From contig NZ_LT891969.1 in assembly GCF_900186505.1 (NCBI RefSeq), positions 532,853-596,852 of the forward strand: a stretch of 64,000 nucleotides of DNA. Direction: 5' to 3'. This DNA is from Enorma phocaeensis. Lineage in GTDB: Bacteria > Actinomycetota > Coriobacteriia > Coriobacteriales > Coriobacteriaceae. Both the position numbers and the translations under genes were made by a program. The notes under the pieces were generated by a model. It saw only the letters and a list, made by a program, of their open reading frames with translations, ran no database searches and was not told the DNA's origin. This document shows positions 37,434-46,165 of the stretch, piece after piece (the first letter of the stretch is position 1; every line of letters starts with the position of its first letter).

Positions 37434-37928
37434 TTAGTTCTTTCCTTCCTTGCGCTTGAAGTCGATGACCGGCTTCAAGGTGCACTTCTTCACCTGGTCG
37501 AATGGAATCGTGACGGGGTCCTCGCCATCGAGCTCGAGGGTGACGGACTCTTCCGTCGCGGCGCCGATGACGCCTTTATAGCGGCGGCGTCCCTCCAGAG
37601 CCGTAGTCGTGAGCTCGCAGCGCTCGCCGACGAAGCGCGCGAAGTCTCGCGGACGGCGGAGCGGGCGGTCGAGCCCAGGGGTCGAGACCTCGAGCGTATA
37701 GGAGCCGCTCACCGGGTCCAGAGCCTCAACGACATCGCTCACCCAACTCGTATGCTCGGTGACCGCATCGAGCGAAAGCGGCTCGCCCTCCGCGCCCTCC
37801 AAGCGAACACGTACGCACGGCGCCTTGGTGGCACCCGCAAGCTCAACGTCGACGATATCGACGCCGTGCTGGCCGGCAACACCCTCGAGCGCGTCGATGA
37901 TTGCTTGCTCCTGAGCGCTCTTGACCAT
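37434..37928 (-). CDS. rimP: Ribosome maturation factor RimP
   Basis: 164 residues from an ATG with AAGGGG six bases upstream. GVDIVDVELAGATKAPCVRVRLEG, SLDAVTEHTSWVSDVVEALDPVSGSYTLEVSTPGLDRPLRRPRDFARFVG are the family hallmarks. A C-terminal Sm-like barrel ends with a Lys-rich tail. It assists 30S assembly and heads the rimP-nusA-infB-rbfA-nrnA-truB-ribF-dnaG-rpoD run on the minus strand. Confidence 0.95.
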   Translation of the reverse strand: MVKSAQEQAIIDALEGVAGQHGVDIVDVELAGATKAPCVRVRLEGAEGEPLSLDAVTEHTSWVSDVVEALDPVSGSYTLEVSTPGLDRPLRRPRDFARFVGERCELTTTALEGRRRYKGVIGAATEESVTLELDGEDPVTIPFDQVKKCTLKPVIDFKRKEGKN

Positions 37929-37945
37929 GTCACACCCCCTTGTAA

Positions 37946-37972
37946 GAAAAAGGAAGCGCGGGCGAACCCGCA
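37946..37972 (-). terminator. Terminator in the rimP-nusA operon leader (attenuator candidate)
   Basis: On the minus strand GTGCGGG and CCCGCGC pair round a TTCG tetraloop, followed by TTCCTTTTTC. It lies only about 20 bp before the rimP start. An extended -10 (TGCTATGCT, hexamer at 38004-38009) upstream would start transcription about 25 bases before the hairpin. The hairpin therefore sits inside the leader of the operon rather than after leuS, which ends 190 bp away. Confidence 0.6.
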
Positions 37973-38165
37973 CTCCCTTCACTACACGTCATTTACCGCT
38001 TGGTAGCATAGCACATGCAGGTCAGATGGGGATAATCTCCATCGCGGCCTGCTCAATACGAGCTATTGTCTCCTCATTAGCTCCACAATTTGACCCGCCT
38101 GGGCAGAGCACAGACCTCGCTCCTCCCCGCCGGAACACCGCCAGGCGCGCAACGAGGCTGCTTAG

Positions 38166-40748
38166 CTACTTCACCACGAGGTTCACGAGCTTACCAGGCA
38201 CGCAGATCGCCTTGACGACGGTCTTGCCCTCGATCCACTTTGCCGCAGCGGCCTCGGCTGCTAAGCGCATCTCGTCCTGGGTGGAAGTGGTCGGGACCTC
38301 GACGCGGGCGCGCAGCTTGCCAAGCACCTGGACCGCAATCTCGACGGTGTCGCTCGCAGCCTCGGCGATGTCGAACTCGGGCCACGGAGCCGTGTAGACG
38401 CTCTCGTCATGGCCGAGTGCCGCATGCCAGAGCTCGTCTGCCCAGAACGGGCAGATGGGCGCAAGCGAGCTCACGATGTCGGTGGCGACGAGCCACGAGA
38501 GGGCGGCATCTCGCGAGCCCGGGTCGGCCTCGGTGGCGTTGAGATAGGCACTCGCGGCATTCACCAGCTCCATGATGGCCGAGATCGCGGTGTTGAACTG
38601 CTGGCGGTCGAAATCCTCGGTGCACTTTGCGAGCGTGCGATGGCGCTCGCGGTAGAGCTGCTTCGCGGCGGCGTCGAGCGCTGCAGGCTGAAGCTTGGCG
38701 TCATCTGAACCGGCGTTCGCCAACTGCCAGACGATGCGCCAGGCGCGCTTGATGAAGCGGTTCGCGCCTGCAACGGCATCCTCGTCCCAGTCGAAGTCCT
38801 TCTCTGGCGGGGCGATGAAGAGGATCGCGAGGCGCATGGTGTCGGCGCCGTACGGCTCGATGACGCTCGACGGCGGCACCACGTTGCCCTTGGATTTGGA
38901 CATGGTCTCGCCGTTGGCGTCCTTGACCATGCCCTGGCACAGCAGGTTGGTGAACGGCTCGTCGACGTCGAGCATGCCCATATCGCGCAGCGCCTTGGTG
39001 AAGAAGCGCGAGTACAGCAGGTGCAGAATGGCGTGCTCGATGCCGCCGATGTAGTTGTCGACCGGCATCCAGCGGTTCGCCGCCTCCTTGCTGAACGGCA
39101 GCTCTGCGTTATGCGGATCGCAATAGCGCAGGTAATACCAGCTGGAGCAGGTGAAGGTGTCCATGGTGTCCGTCTCGCGGCGGGCCGGGCGGCCGCACAC
39201 GGGGCAGGTGGTCTCATAGAACTCCTTGCACTCGGCGAGGGTCTCGCCGGCACCGAGATCGAGGTTCGCGGGAAGCGTCACCGGAAGCTGGTCCTCGGGA
39301 ACGGGCACGATGCCGCAATGCTCGCAATGGACGGCTGGGATGGGATTTCCCCAGTAGCGCTGGCGGCTGATGAGCCAGTCGCGCAGGCGGAACTGCACGC
39401 TGCGGCGACCGGTACCGGCTGCCTCGAGATCGGCAACGATCGCCGCCTCGCCCTCGGAGTGCTTACCGCCGCGCATGCCGGTGTACTTGCCGCTCTGCAC
39501 GAGCGTGCCCTCCGCAGCGTGGGCACTCTCCCAATCAACGGTCTCTGCATGGTAGGTGTCGATGGACTCCCCCGACGCCTCGAGCGCCTCGCGCTCATCA
39601 TCCATGAGGATGATGGGAACGATGGGCAGGTTGTACTTGCGTGCGAACTCGAAATCTCGCTGGTCACCACAGGGCACGGCCATGACGGCACCGGTGCCGT
39701 AGTCGGAGACGATGTAGTCGGCGACCCATACGGGCACCTTCTGGCCGGAAACCGGGTTCATCACGTAGCGACCCGTGAAAGCGCCGTGCTTCTCGAGCAC
39801 ACCCTGCGCGCGCTCGACGGCGGAGACCTTCTCAGCGCCAGCGATGACCGCGCGGACATCAGCCTCGTACTCGGTGCCCTCAACGAGCTCGAGCAAACCC
39901 TTGTACTCGGGAGCGAGCAGGAAGAAGGTGCAGCCGAAGAGCGTGTCGGCGCGCGTGGTGAAGACGGTGATCTTGCCCTCGTCACCCGCGATGGGCTGGC
40001 CTTCCGCATCGCAGAGGGTAAAGTCGACCTCGGCGCCCTCGGAGCGACCGATCCAGTTCGCCTGCATCTGCTTGACGCGCTCCGGCCAGCCGGGAAGCTT
40101 CTCCAGGTCGTCCAGGAGCTCCTGGGCGTAGTCGGTGATCTTGAAGTACCACTGCTCGAGCTCGCGCTTCTCCGGCACGGAGCCGCAGCGCCAGCAATGC
40201 CCCTCGGTCACCTGCTCGTTTGCAAGCACGGTATTGCAACCGGGGCACCAGTTCACAGGGCTCTTCTTGCGGTAGACGAGACCGCGCTCCCACATCTTTT
40301 CGAAGATCCACTGACCCCAGCGGTAGTACTCAGGATCGCACGTCTTCTGCAAGCGGTCCATATCATAGGAGAACCCCATGCGCTTCATGGTAGCGAGCGC
40401 CTGGTCCATGTTCTTGTAGGTCCACTCGGCCGCCTGGGTGTTGTGCTTGATAGCGGCGTTCTCGGCAGGCAGGCCGAAGGCGTCGAAACCGATGGGATGC
40501 AGCACGTCGAAGCCGCGCATACGCGCCTGGCGCGCCATGGCATCGCCGATGGTGTAGTTGCGCGCATGCCCCATGTGCAGATCGCCCGAAGGGTATGGGA
40601 ACATCTCGAGAACATATTTCTTAGGCTTCGCCGGATCCTCCTCCACGGCGAAGAGGTTCTGCTCGTCCCAAGCCTTCATCCACTTGGACTCGATAGCCTG
40701 GGCGTCGTATGCCGGAATCTCATGGGTAAGGTCGTGCTGATCGCACAT
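38166..40748 (-). CDS. leuS: Leucyl-tRNA synthetase
   Basis: 860 residues, class I. The HIGH motif is HMGHARNYTIGD (PYPSGDLHMGH) near residue 57, KMSKS appears as TMSKSKGN. The CP1 editing domain is complete, with the TTRADTLFG and GCGDQRDFEFA regions, here CGDQRDFEFARKY. Zinc-type Cys pairs occur in WCPGCNTVLANEQV and CWRCGS. GAGGAG precedes the ATG. The 165-bp upstream region shows no T-box. A short gap of 183 bp separates it from rimP. Confidence 0.97.
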   Translation of the reverse strand: MCDQHDLTHEIPAYDAQAIESKWMKAWDEQNLFAVEEDPAKPKKYVLEMFPYPSGDLHMGHARNYTIGDAMARQARMRGFDVLHPIGFDAFGLPAENAAIKHNTQAAEWTYKNMDQALATMKRMGFSYDMDRLQKTCDPEYYRWGQWIFEKMWERGLVYRKKSPVNWCPGCNTVLANEQVTEGHCWRCGSVPEKRELEQWYFKITDYAQELLDDLEKLPGWPERVKQMQANWIGRSEGAEVDFTLCDAEGQPIAGDEGKITVFTTRADTLFGCTFFLLAPEYKGLLELVEGTEYEADVRAVIAGAEKVSAVERAQGVLEKHGAFTGRYVMNPVSGQKVPVWVADYIVSDYGTGAVMAVPCGDQRDFEFARKYNLPIVPIILMDDEREALEASGESIDTYHAETVDWESAHAAEGTLVQSGKYTGMRGGKHSEGEAAIVADLEAAGTGRRSVQFRLRDWLISRQRYWGNPIPAVHCEHCGIVPVPEDQLPVTLPANLDLGAGETLAECKEFYETTCPVCGRPARRETDTMDTFTCSSWYYLRYCDPHNAELPFSKEAANRWMPVDNYIGGIEHAILHLLYSRFFTKALRDMGMLDVDEPFTNLLCQGMVKDANGETMSKSKGNVVPPSSVIEPYGADTMRLAILFIAPPEKDFDWDEDAVAGANRFIKRAWRIVWQLANAGSDDAKLQPAALDAAAKQLYRERHRTLAKCTEDFDRQQFNTAISAIMELVNAASAYLNATEADPGSRDAALSWLVATDIVSSLAPICPFWADELWHAALGHDESVYTAPWPEFDIAEAASDTVEIAVQVLGKLRARVEVPTTSTQDEMRLAAEAAAAKWIEGKTVVKAICVPGKLVNLVVK

Positions 40749-40914
40749 AGAATGGCTCCTCGAAAGACGGCACCGCGCCCGTGCGCGGCGAAACGGTAAC
40801 GCTCGATATTCTAGCAGGCTTGGGCGATTCGTTCCCGCATGAGCCGCGAAACATACCCAGCAGGTTAACGCGACACCGAGGCGGGCCCGGAAAGCGCGAA
40901 GCGCGCCTAAACGC

Positions 40915-42015
40915 CTAAGATACGTACGACGATCCGCGTTCCTGCTCGTAAGCGTAAATGGCGTCGATGTTCTCGAGCTCGATCTGGCTCAAGTTCGCCT
41001 GCTCGTCGAAATCCGCGGGAGCATAGAGAGGCTCGTACCAGCTCTGGCTGTCGAAATATGCCTGGATCTCGGTGTTGTTGAACATGCGCCCGTGGCGCGC
41101 GTAGATCTCATTGCGGGCAAGGCAGAGTTCCCAATCAGACAGATCCTCAAGCTCAGACGCATCGATAGCGCGCGTTGAGCTTCCAGGCAGCAGGTACTCC
41201 CCATCCCCATCGTCCGGCGCGCCCACCTCCGTGATGATGAACTGCACCGATGCGCTCGCCGAGAAGCCGCTTGCAGGATCGATGGAGAGCTCGAGAATGT
41301 GCGTGCCGGAGACCACGGGTTCTTGTGCGGTGCACTCCAAGCTCCACGAAGAACCCGATCCCCGTAAGGTCAGGCTGTCGATCTGAACGGGGACCTGTGC
41401 ATCATCTTGCACCCGATCCTCCACGAGGAACGATGCATCGTTAAGACGGTCGAGCACAGAACGACCCTCCTCGCTCGACGACAAGTCGCGATCGCTCTCA
41501 GAAGAGAGCGTGAAGTCGATGACCATGTGCGGGTACTCGCTGCTATCGAACTCGTCGATGGTGAGCATGAGCGCTACAGGACCCGCATCCTCCTCCGGCT
41601 CCTCTTCGGTTTCGGCGCTCCCAGCGATAACAATAGGCTCTTGCGGCTCAAAAGCGCGCAGCAAGCCGCCAAGCGGAATCGCCCAGAACAGGAATCCGAG
41701 CAGCGCGAGTCCCGCGACCGCCGCCAGCACCACGAAAGCTGGGCCGAGATCGCGCTTCGCGCCGCTTGGCTGAGCCTTGGCAGCACCCGACGACGCCTTA
41801 TCCCGCCGCTCCAGCGAATCCTGTCCACTGCGCAAGGGAGCGGTAACACCCTCGAGGGATGCCGTCATGACCGCCGTCTCTTCTGCAGAAACACCCGCAT
41901 CGCCACGGGCCCCCGCAGCGAGCTGATCGCGCTGAGCCGAGGTGATTCGCGCCCCGCACTCTGGGCAATATTGAGTGCCCTCGCCAAACTCGGCACCGCA
42001 TTTGGTACAGATCAT
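40915..42015 (-). CDS. Zinc-ribbon membrane protein with a C-terminal YARHG domain
   Basis: 366 residues. The N-terminal zinc ribbon (CTKCGAEFGEGTQYCPECGARI) is followed by an Ala/Ser linker. One membrane helix lies near residues 95-120 (AFVVLAAVAGLALLGFLFWAIPLGGLL). After an acidic stretch comes a beta-rich extracytoplasmic region, then a YARHG domain (LARNEIYARHGRMFNNTEIQAYFDSQSWYEP). YARHG domains are thought to act outside the cell, often with peptidoglycan-related proteins. It overlaps or abuts an amidase gene upstream, which suggests an envelope role. GGGAGG lies nine bases before the ATG used. Confidence 0.8.
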   Translation of the reverse strand: MICTKCGAEFGEGTQYCPECGARITSAQRDQLAAGARGDAGVSAEETAVMTASLEGVTAPLRSGQDSLERRDKASSGAAKAQPSGAKRDLGPAFVVLAAVAGLALLGFLFWAIPLGGLLRAFEPQEPIVIAGSAETEEEPEEDAGPVALMLTIDEFDSSEYPHMVIDFTLSSESDRDLSSSEEGRSVLDRLNDASFLVEDRVQDDAQVPVQIDSLTLRGSGSSWSLECTAQEPVVSGTHILELSIDPASGFSASASVQFIITEVGAPDDGDGEYLLPGSSTRAIDASELEDLSDWELCLARNEIYARHGRMFNNTEIQAYFDSQSWYEPLYAPADFDEQANLSQIELENIDAIYAYEQERGSSYVS

Positions 42016-42020
42016 CGTCA

Positions 42021-42794
42021 TCATCCTCCCGCGCCGTCATGGGTACGGTCGATCTGGTAACGCTCCAAGTATACGGCGAATTCTGCCGAGGTATCCGAGT
42101 TGCCGGAGCGCCATGCCTTGTGGTCGATGATCTCGCTCTCGAAACCATAATGCGCATCGATAAGGGCGATGACCGCATCGAGCGCCTGGAGCTGGGCTTC
42201 CGTATAGTCCTCGGCACCGCCGCGATGAACAAGCTCGATTCCGATCGAGTAAGAATTCATGCCGTAGTCGCTCGCCCAGCTATGGCCAGGTCCCGTACCC
42301 ACGCGGTCGTCGCGCGACTCGTCTTCGACGCCATAGAGCTCGTTATGGCCGTTATCGCCATAGCCAGCATGATGAGCGATGACATCGAGGGGAACGCACT
42401 GCACAACCCTGCCATCGCGCCCGATCACAAAATGAGCCGCGACGCCATCTCCGGCAGCATCCCACCAACCCACAACCGACTGAGGCGATCCGGCGCCCTC
42501 GGTATCGTGGATAACGATGTAGCGCTGATATTCTGCAGGTTTGGGGCCATGCTGGAATGAAGCGCGATAGTCCTCGACGATATCCAGGCGCATGCGAACG
42601 GCAGGCTCTGATGACGCCGCCAGCTCCCAAGCTCGGCGCAGGAGCGATCGCTGCCCCGCTAGCACCATGTCCGCCGCTTGCGCGCATGCCGCTAGCGAAC
42701 CGGAAGCGGATCCAGCCCGCGGAGGTGAAGCCTTGCAGCCAGCAGACACGAGAAGCGCGCATGCAGAAAGCGCTAAAACCCTACGCCTCACCAC
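42021..42794 (-). CDS. Lipoprotein N-acetylmuramoyl-L-alanine amidase (Amidase_2)
   Basis: 257 residues. A lipoprotein signal is clear: MVRRRVLALSACALLVSAGC with a VSAGC lipobox. The Amidase_2 domain has YIVIHDTEG (first zinc His), HHAGYG, the NSYSIGIELVHRG core and IIDHKAW for the distal zinc ligand. It is predicted to cut the amide between MurNAc and the stem peptide, tethered to the outer face of the membrane. It starts with GTG behind AAGGGGG and overlaps the zinc-ribbon gene. Confidence 0.88.
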   Translation of the reverse strand: MVRRRVLALSACALLVSAGCKASPPRAGSASGSLAACAQAADMVLAGQRSLLRRAWELAASSEPAVRMRLDIVEDYRASFQHGPKPAEYQRYIVIHDTEGAGSPQSVVGWWDAAGDGVAAHFVIGRDGRVVQCVPLDVIAHHAGYGDNGHNELYGVEDESRDDRVGTGPGHSWASDYGMNSYSIGIELVHRGGAEDYTEAQLQALDAVIALIDAHYGFESEIIDHKAWRSGNSDTSAEFAVYLERYQIDRTHDGAGG

Positions 42795-42835
42795 GAGCGC
42801 CCCCTTCCAACATCCCTATAGGCTGGTCACAACTG

Positions 42836-42860
42836 AAACGGGGCGCCTCAAAGCGCCCCG
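42836..42860 (-). terminator. Terminator of guaB
   Basis: On the minus strand CGGGGCGC and GCGCCCCG pair perfectly round a 6-base loop, then TTTC, about 30 bp after the guaB stop. Confidence 0.75.
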
Positions 42861-42888
42861 CCTACGCAACAAGTGGTGTCGCCGCAGC

Positions 42889-44403
42889 TTACTGGTAGCT
42901 CACCATCTGGTGGTTGCGGTCCTTCACCACGACGTCGTGCGCGCCGCCCTCAACGATGGAGGTCGCCGAAACGAGCGTGAGGCGCGCCTTGTCCTGCAGC
43001 TCTTTAATCGTGAGCGCACCGCAGTTGCACATCGTGGACTTGATCTTATAGAGCGTGGAGTTCACGCCATCCTTGAGCGCGCCGGCATAGGGCACGTAGG
43101 AGTCGACGCCCTCCTCGAAGGCGAGCTTAGCCGCGCCGCCGAGGTCATAGCGCTGCCAGTTGCGAGCGCGGGCGGAACCCTCGCCCCAGTACTCCTTCAT
43201 ATACTGGCCGTTCACGTTCACGCGAGCCGTGGGGCTCTCGTCGAAGCGCGCGAAGTAGCGACCGAGCATCAGGAAGTCGGCACCCATGGCGAGCGCAAGC
43301 GTCATGTGGTAGTCATACACGATACCGCCGTCAGAGCAGACGGGAACGTAGATGCCGGTCTCCTCGAAGTACTCGTCACGGGCGCGGCACACATCGATGA
43401 GCGCCGTGGCCTGGCCGCGGCCGATGCCCTTGGTCTCACGGGTGATGCAGATGGAACCGCCGCCGATACCAACCTTGATGAAGTCGGCACCGCAGTCAGC
43501 GAGGAATCGGAAGCCTTCGGCGTCTACGACGTTTCCGGCACCGACTTTGACGGAATCGCCGTAGTTCTCGCGAATCCACTCGAGCGTGAGCTTCTGCCAC
43601 TCGGAGAAACCCTCGGACGAATCGATGCACAGCGCATCGGCGCCCGCCTCGATGAGCAGGGGCACGCGCGTCTCGTAGTCGCGCGTGTTGATACCGGCAC
43701 CAACCATGTAGCGCTTATTGGCATCGAGCATCTCGTTGGGATTGGTCTTATGGGAGTCGTAGTCCTTACGAAACACGATACCAAGCAGGCAATCGTTCTC
43801 GTCAACGACAGGGAGGGCGTTGAGCTTCTTGTCCCAGATGACGTCGTTTGCCTTCTTGAGCGTGATGTCCTTATCGCCCACGATGAGCTGCTCGCGCGGC
43901 GTCATGAACGTCGCGACCTTCATGCTGGGATCATCGCGGCTGGGACGGTAGTCGCGGCTCGTCACGATGCCGAGCAGCTTGCCGTGCGGCGTGCCGTCCT
44001 CGGTGACGGGCATGGTGGAATGGCCGGTGCGGTTCTTGAGCTCCATGACCTCAGCCATAGTCATGTCAGGGGTAAGCGTGGAATCGGAAACCACGAACCC
44101 GGCCTTGTGGTCCTTCACGGCCTTGACCATCGCAGCCTCCTGCTCGGGAGTCTGCGAGCCGTAGATGAATGACATGCCGCCTTCCGTAGCAAGCGCGATG
44201 CCCATGTCCTCGCCGGAAACGGATTGCATGATGGCAGAAACCATGGGGGTGTTGAGCGAGATGGCAGGTTCCTCACCGCGCTTGAAACGAGTGAGCGGGG
44301 TCTTCAACGAGACATTCGTGGGGACGCACTCAGAAGAAGAGTACCCAGGAACCAGCAGATACTCGGAAAACGTATGGGACTCGCCGGGGAAAAACATCGC
44401 CAT
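42889..44403 (-). CDS. guaB: IMP dehydrogenase (Tritrichomonas-like type)
   Basis: Oxidises IMP to XMP, the entry to GMP synthesis. 504 residues; GAGGAG precedes the ATG. A pair of CBS domains (about residues 95-215) is inserted in the barrel. The catalytic loop reads GGGSICITRETKGIGRGQA with the active Cys; later SDGGIVYDYHMTLALAMGADFLMLGRYFARFDESP and EGSARARNWQRYDLGG with the flap Arg-Tyr. From memory, this wording matches the Tritrichomonas foetus enzyme much more than the usual GPGSICTTR bacterial type. It has its own promoter and terminator. Confidence 0.94.
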   Translation of the reverse strand: MAMFFPGESHTFSEYLLVPGYSSSECVPTNVSLKTPLTRFKRGEEPAISLNTPMVSAIMQSVSGEDMGIALATEGGMSFIYGSQTPEQEAAMVKAVKDHKAGFVVSDSTLTPDMTMAEVMELKNRTGHSTMPVTEDGTPHGKLLGIVTSRDYRPSRDDPSMKVATFMTPREQLIVGDKDITLKKANDVIWDKKLNALPVVDENDCLLGIVFRKDYDSHKTNPNEMLDANKRYMVGAGINTRDYETRVPLLIEAGADALCIDSSEGFSEWQKLTLEWIRENYGDSVKVGAGNVVDAEGFRFLADCGADFIKVGIGGGSICITRETKGIGRGQATALIDVCRARDEYFEETGIYVPVCSDGGIVYDYHMTLALAMGADFLMLGRYFARFDESPTARVNVNGQYMKEYWGEGSARARNWQRYDLGGAAKLAFEEGVDSYVPYAGALKDGVNSTLYKIKSTMCNCGALTIKELQDKARLTLVSATSIVEGGAHDVVVKDRNHQMVSYQ

Positions 44404-44514
44404 GATACTCCTCTTTTCTCGTTGGGTGCGATCCCTCTCCGGGCGCAGCGGCGCCGGTGAGGTCCACACAGCTGCGTGGACGGAACCGTTTGGCGAATCG
44501 GTTCTTGACGTGCC

Positions 44515-44542
44515 ATTGTAGCTCAGCTATGCGCTGCAACAA
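44515..44542 (-). promoter_or_regulatory. Promoter of guaB
   Basis: On the minus strand TTGTTG, 16 bases, TACAAT. The leader would be about 105 bases and contains small hairpins (GAACCG/CGGTTC and GTCCAC/GTGGAC). I see no purine riboswitch core. Confidence 0.5.
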
Positions 44543-45058
44543 GCAATCAAAATCGCCTACGAAAAAGACGCACGTTTACCGGTGGCCGAGACCTCAGAAT
44601 CGACAGAGCATACGAGGGAGATCGTCTGAAAGAGACGCATCACATCCCATCTCCCATACATCCAGCCTAGATTTGCTATTCAAATATCGAGCGAATGACT
44701 TCAGCTATCCGCTCGATGAAAATATGCATAGCATTATTTCAAATTTCGACAACTGGAACACGATTTGCGCGTTTCCTACCATCCAACCGCCCCACTCGGG
44801 AATCTTTTGTTCTTCGAATGGGCTCTCTCGCCCATTCGGCTATTATTTGCACATTCCCTCGCTATAACCTTCAAAAGTTGAGAAGCCTCTACCTGGGCAT
44901 ATGTAGATCAGCTGAGGCGAACGTCCCATTCGCCCATATTCTGCATGCGTAAACTTACACAGATTTTGCTCGAGTGAAATGCAGGTGTCCACTCACCCAA
45001 GTTTTGCTAAGATTGCTTGCACCTCTCTCCCATGCATGCCCAAGTATAAGGAGTATGC
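44543..45058. other. Long AT-rich divergent intergenic region
   Basis: About 515 bp between the guaB promoter and the orphan gene at 45059 hold no gene I can support. The region is AT-rich relative to neighbours. It carries several copies of a CCCA(C/T)TCG-like element: 44791-44798, both arms of the inverted repeat at 44815-44838, 44925-44932, and weaker CTCGAGTG and CACTCACCC versions near 44970 and 44990. A TAAGAT -10 candidate and AAGGAG ribosome-binding site lead into the orphan gene. It looks like an extended regulatory region. Confidence 0.45.
44815..44838. repeat. 9-bp inverted repeat upstream of the orphan gene
   Basis: CGAATGGGC and GCCCATTCG are perfect complements separated by TCTCTC. 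The right half recurs as CCCATTCG at 44925. Candidate operator. Confidence 0.55.
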
Positions 45059-46063
45059 ATGAAAGCAACCTACTATCTAGTTTGCGGTCGAACTGCGCTT
45101 GCGATATACCGCTCGCAGGCGGATGGCGAGCGCCTCGCCAGGCTGCTGCATCAAGAAGCGATGGGCGTGAGGGTGGCATCGCGTATGTTGCCTGAAGACG
45201 CTCGCCCGAAAGCGCCGGGAAAAAGAATCGCTTGCGCCCTATCGGTAATGCTAGATACACCCCTACCTATAGAAGCGCTGGTCGTCGAACCAGCCTCTCG
45301 CCGACAGTCGGCGTATACGCGAACCATACTTGATAGCGATCCTTTTCACGCGCTATCGTGTATCCACTTTGAGAACGATATTTTCGTCGCGAGCCCTGAG
45401 CTCGTGTACTACCAGCTAACAAGAGGTCGCGACATCGCTACTTCGTGGATGCTCGGGTCGGAGCTGTGCGGGAGGTACGCGCTCGACTCCGATGCGAAGG
45501 ACGGAATGCATGACCGACCGCCCCTGACAACACCGGAAGCGCTCGATCGCTTTTTCGCGAGGTCTCATATGCCATGCAGCCATGCTGCCGGGAAGCGCAT
45601 TCTACCGTATCTAAAAGCAGGCGCTCGATCTCCAAAAGAGGCGGAAATAGCAGCTTTGATGGCGCTTCCAAGACGCATGGGCGGACGCGGGATCCCAGGG
45701 GTCACCCTCAACCGCACCATCGCGCTTACGCCCGAAGCGGCGCGCGTTGCAAAGCGCTCCCATCTTGAAGGTGATGCCTACCTGGAAACCATTGACGAGA
45801 ACGTTGAATACGACAGCGACGCCCACCATCTATCGCGAGAGGCCCATGAGCGCGATGAGCGCAAGGCGAACGCCCTAAGGATGATGGGCGTCAGCCTCAC
45901 AACGATCACAGCAGGACAGCTAAACTCTTGGAGTGCAATCGATGCGATCCTCGATGGATTGAGCCGGAAGGGCGGATTCCACAAACGGCTTGAAACACCT
46001 GATATCAAACAGGCGCAGCAACATCTTTGGCGCGAGCTGCTCTCAGGCCGCGCAAGGATATGA
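45059..46063 (+). CDS. Protein of unknown function with a C-terminal DUF559/PD-(D/E)XK-like region
   Basis: 334 residues; AAGGAG lies five bases before the ATG. I do not recognise the full-length protein. The middle part (FVASPELVYYQL...LGSELCGRYALD) resembles the segment shared by AbiEi-like antitoxin or transcription-regulator proteins. The C-terminal third has a conserved Glu in SPKEAEIAAL (residue 196), GGRGIPGV, then GDAYLETIDENVEYDSDAHH (239-257) and ERDERKANALRMMGVSLTTIT. That pattern is seen in DUF559/Vsr-like nuclease folds (D...EYD...H, R.D.R...L...G). A catalytic Lys is not obvious. It stands alone on the plus strand behind a repeat-rich region. Function unknown; a nuclease or DNA-binding role is inference. 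Confidence 0.7.
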   Translation: MKATYYLVCGRTALAIYRSQADGERLARLLHQEAMGVRVASRMLPEDARPKAPGKRIACALSVMLDTPLPIEALVVEPASRRQSAYTRTILDSDPFHALSCIHFENDIFVASPELVYYQLTRGRDIATSWMLGSELCGRYALDSDAKDGMHDRPPLTTPEALDRFFARSHMPCSHAAGKRILPYLKAGARSPKEAEIAALMALPRRMGGRGIPGVTLNRTIALTPEAARVAKRSHLEGDAYLETIDENVEYDSDAHHLSREAHERDERKANALRMMGVSLTTITAGQLNSWSAIDAILDGLSRKGGFHKRLETPDIKQAQQHLWRELLSGRARI

Positions 46064-46165
46064 CGCAGGAGGCTCGCCGTCGAGCAGGTCGCCGGCAAAC
46101 AGGTACGCTGGAAGCGCATGCACGTCGGCGAGCTTCATTCCATGATTCGGCGTATAAGTCGCACG

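Noticed and set aside
40749..40914. T-box in front of leuS
   Set aside because: The region is short and has no T-box loop sequence or terminator; the AT-poor hairpin pieces do not form the expected set.
44404..44514. Purine riboswitch in the guaB leader
   Set aside because: Small hairpins exist but the three-way junction core is not seen.
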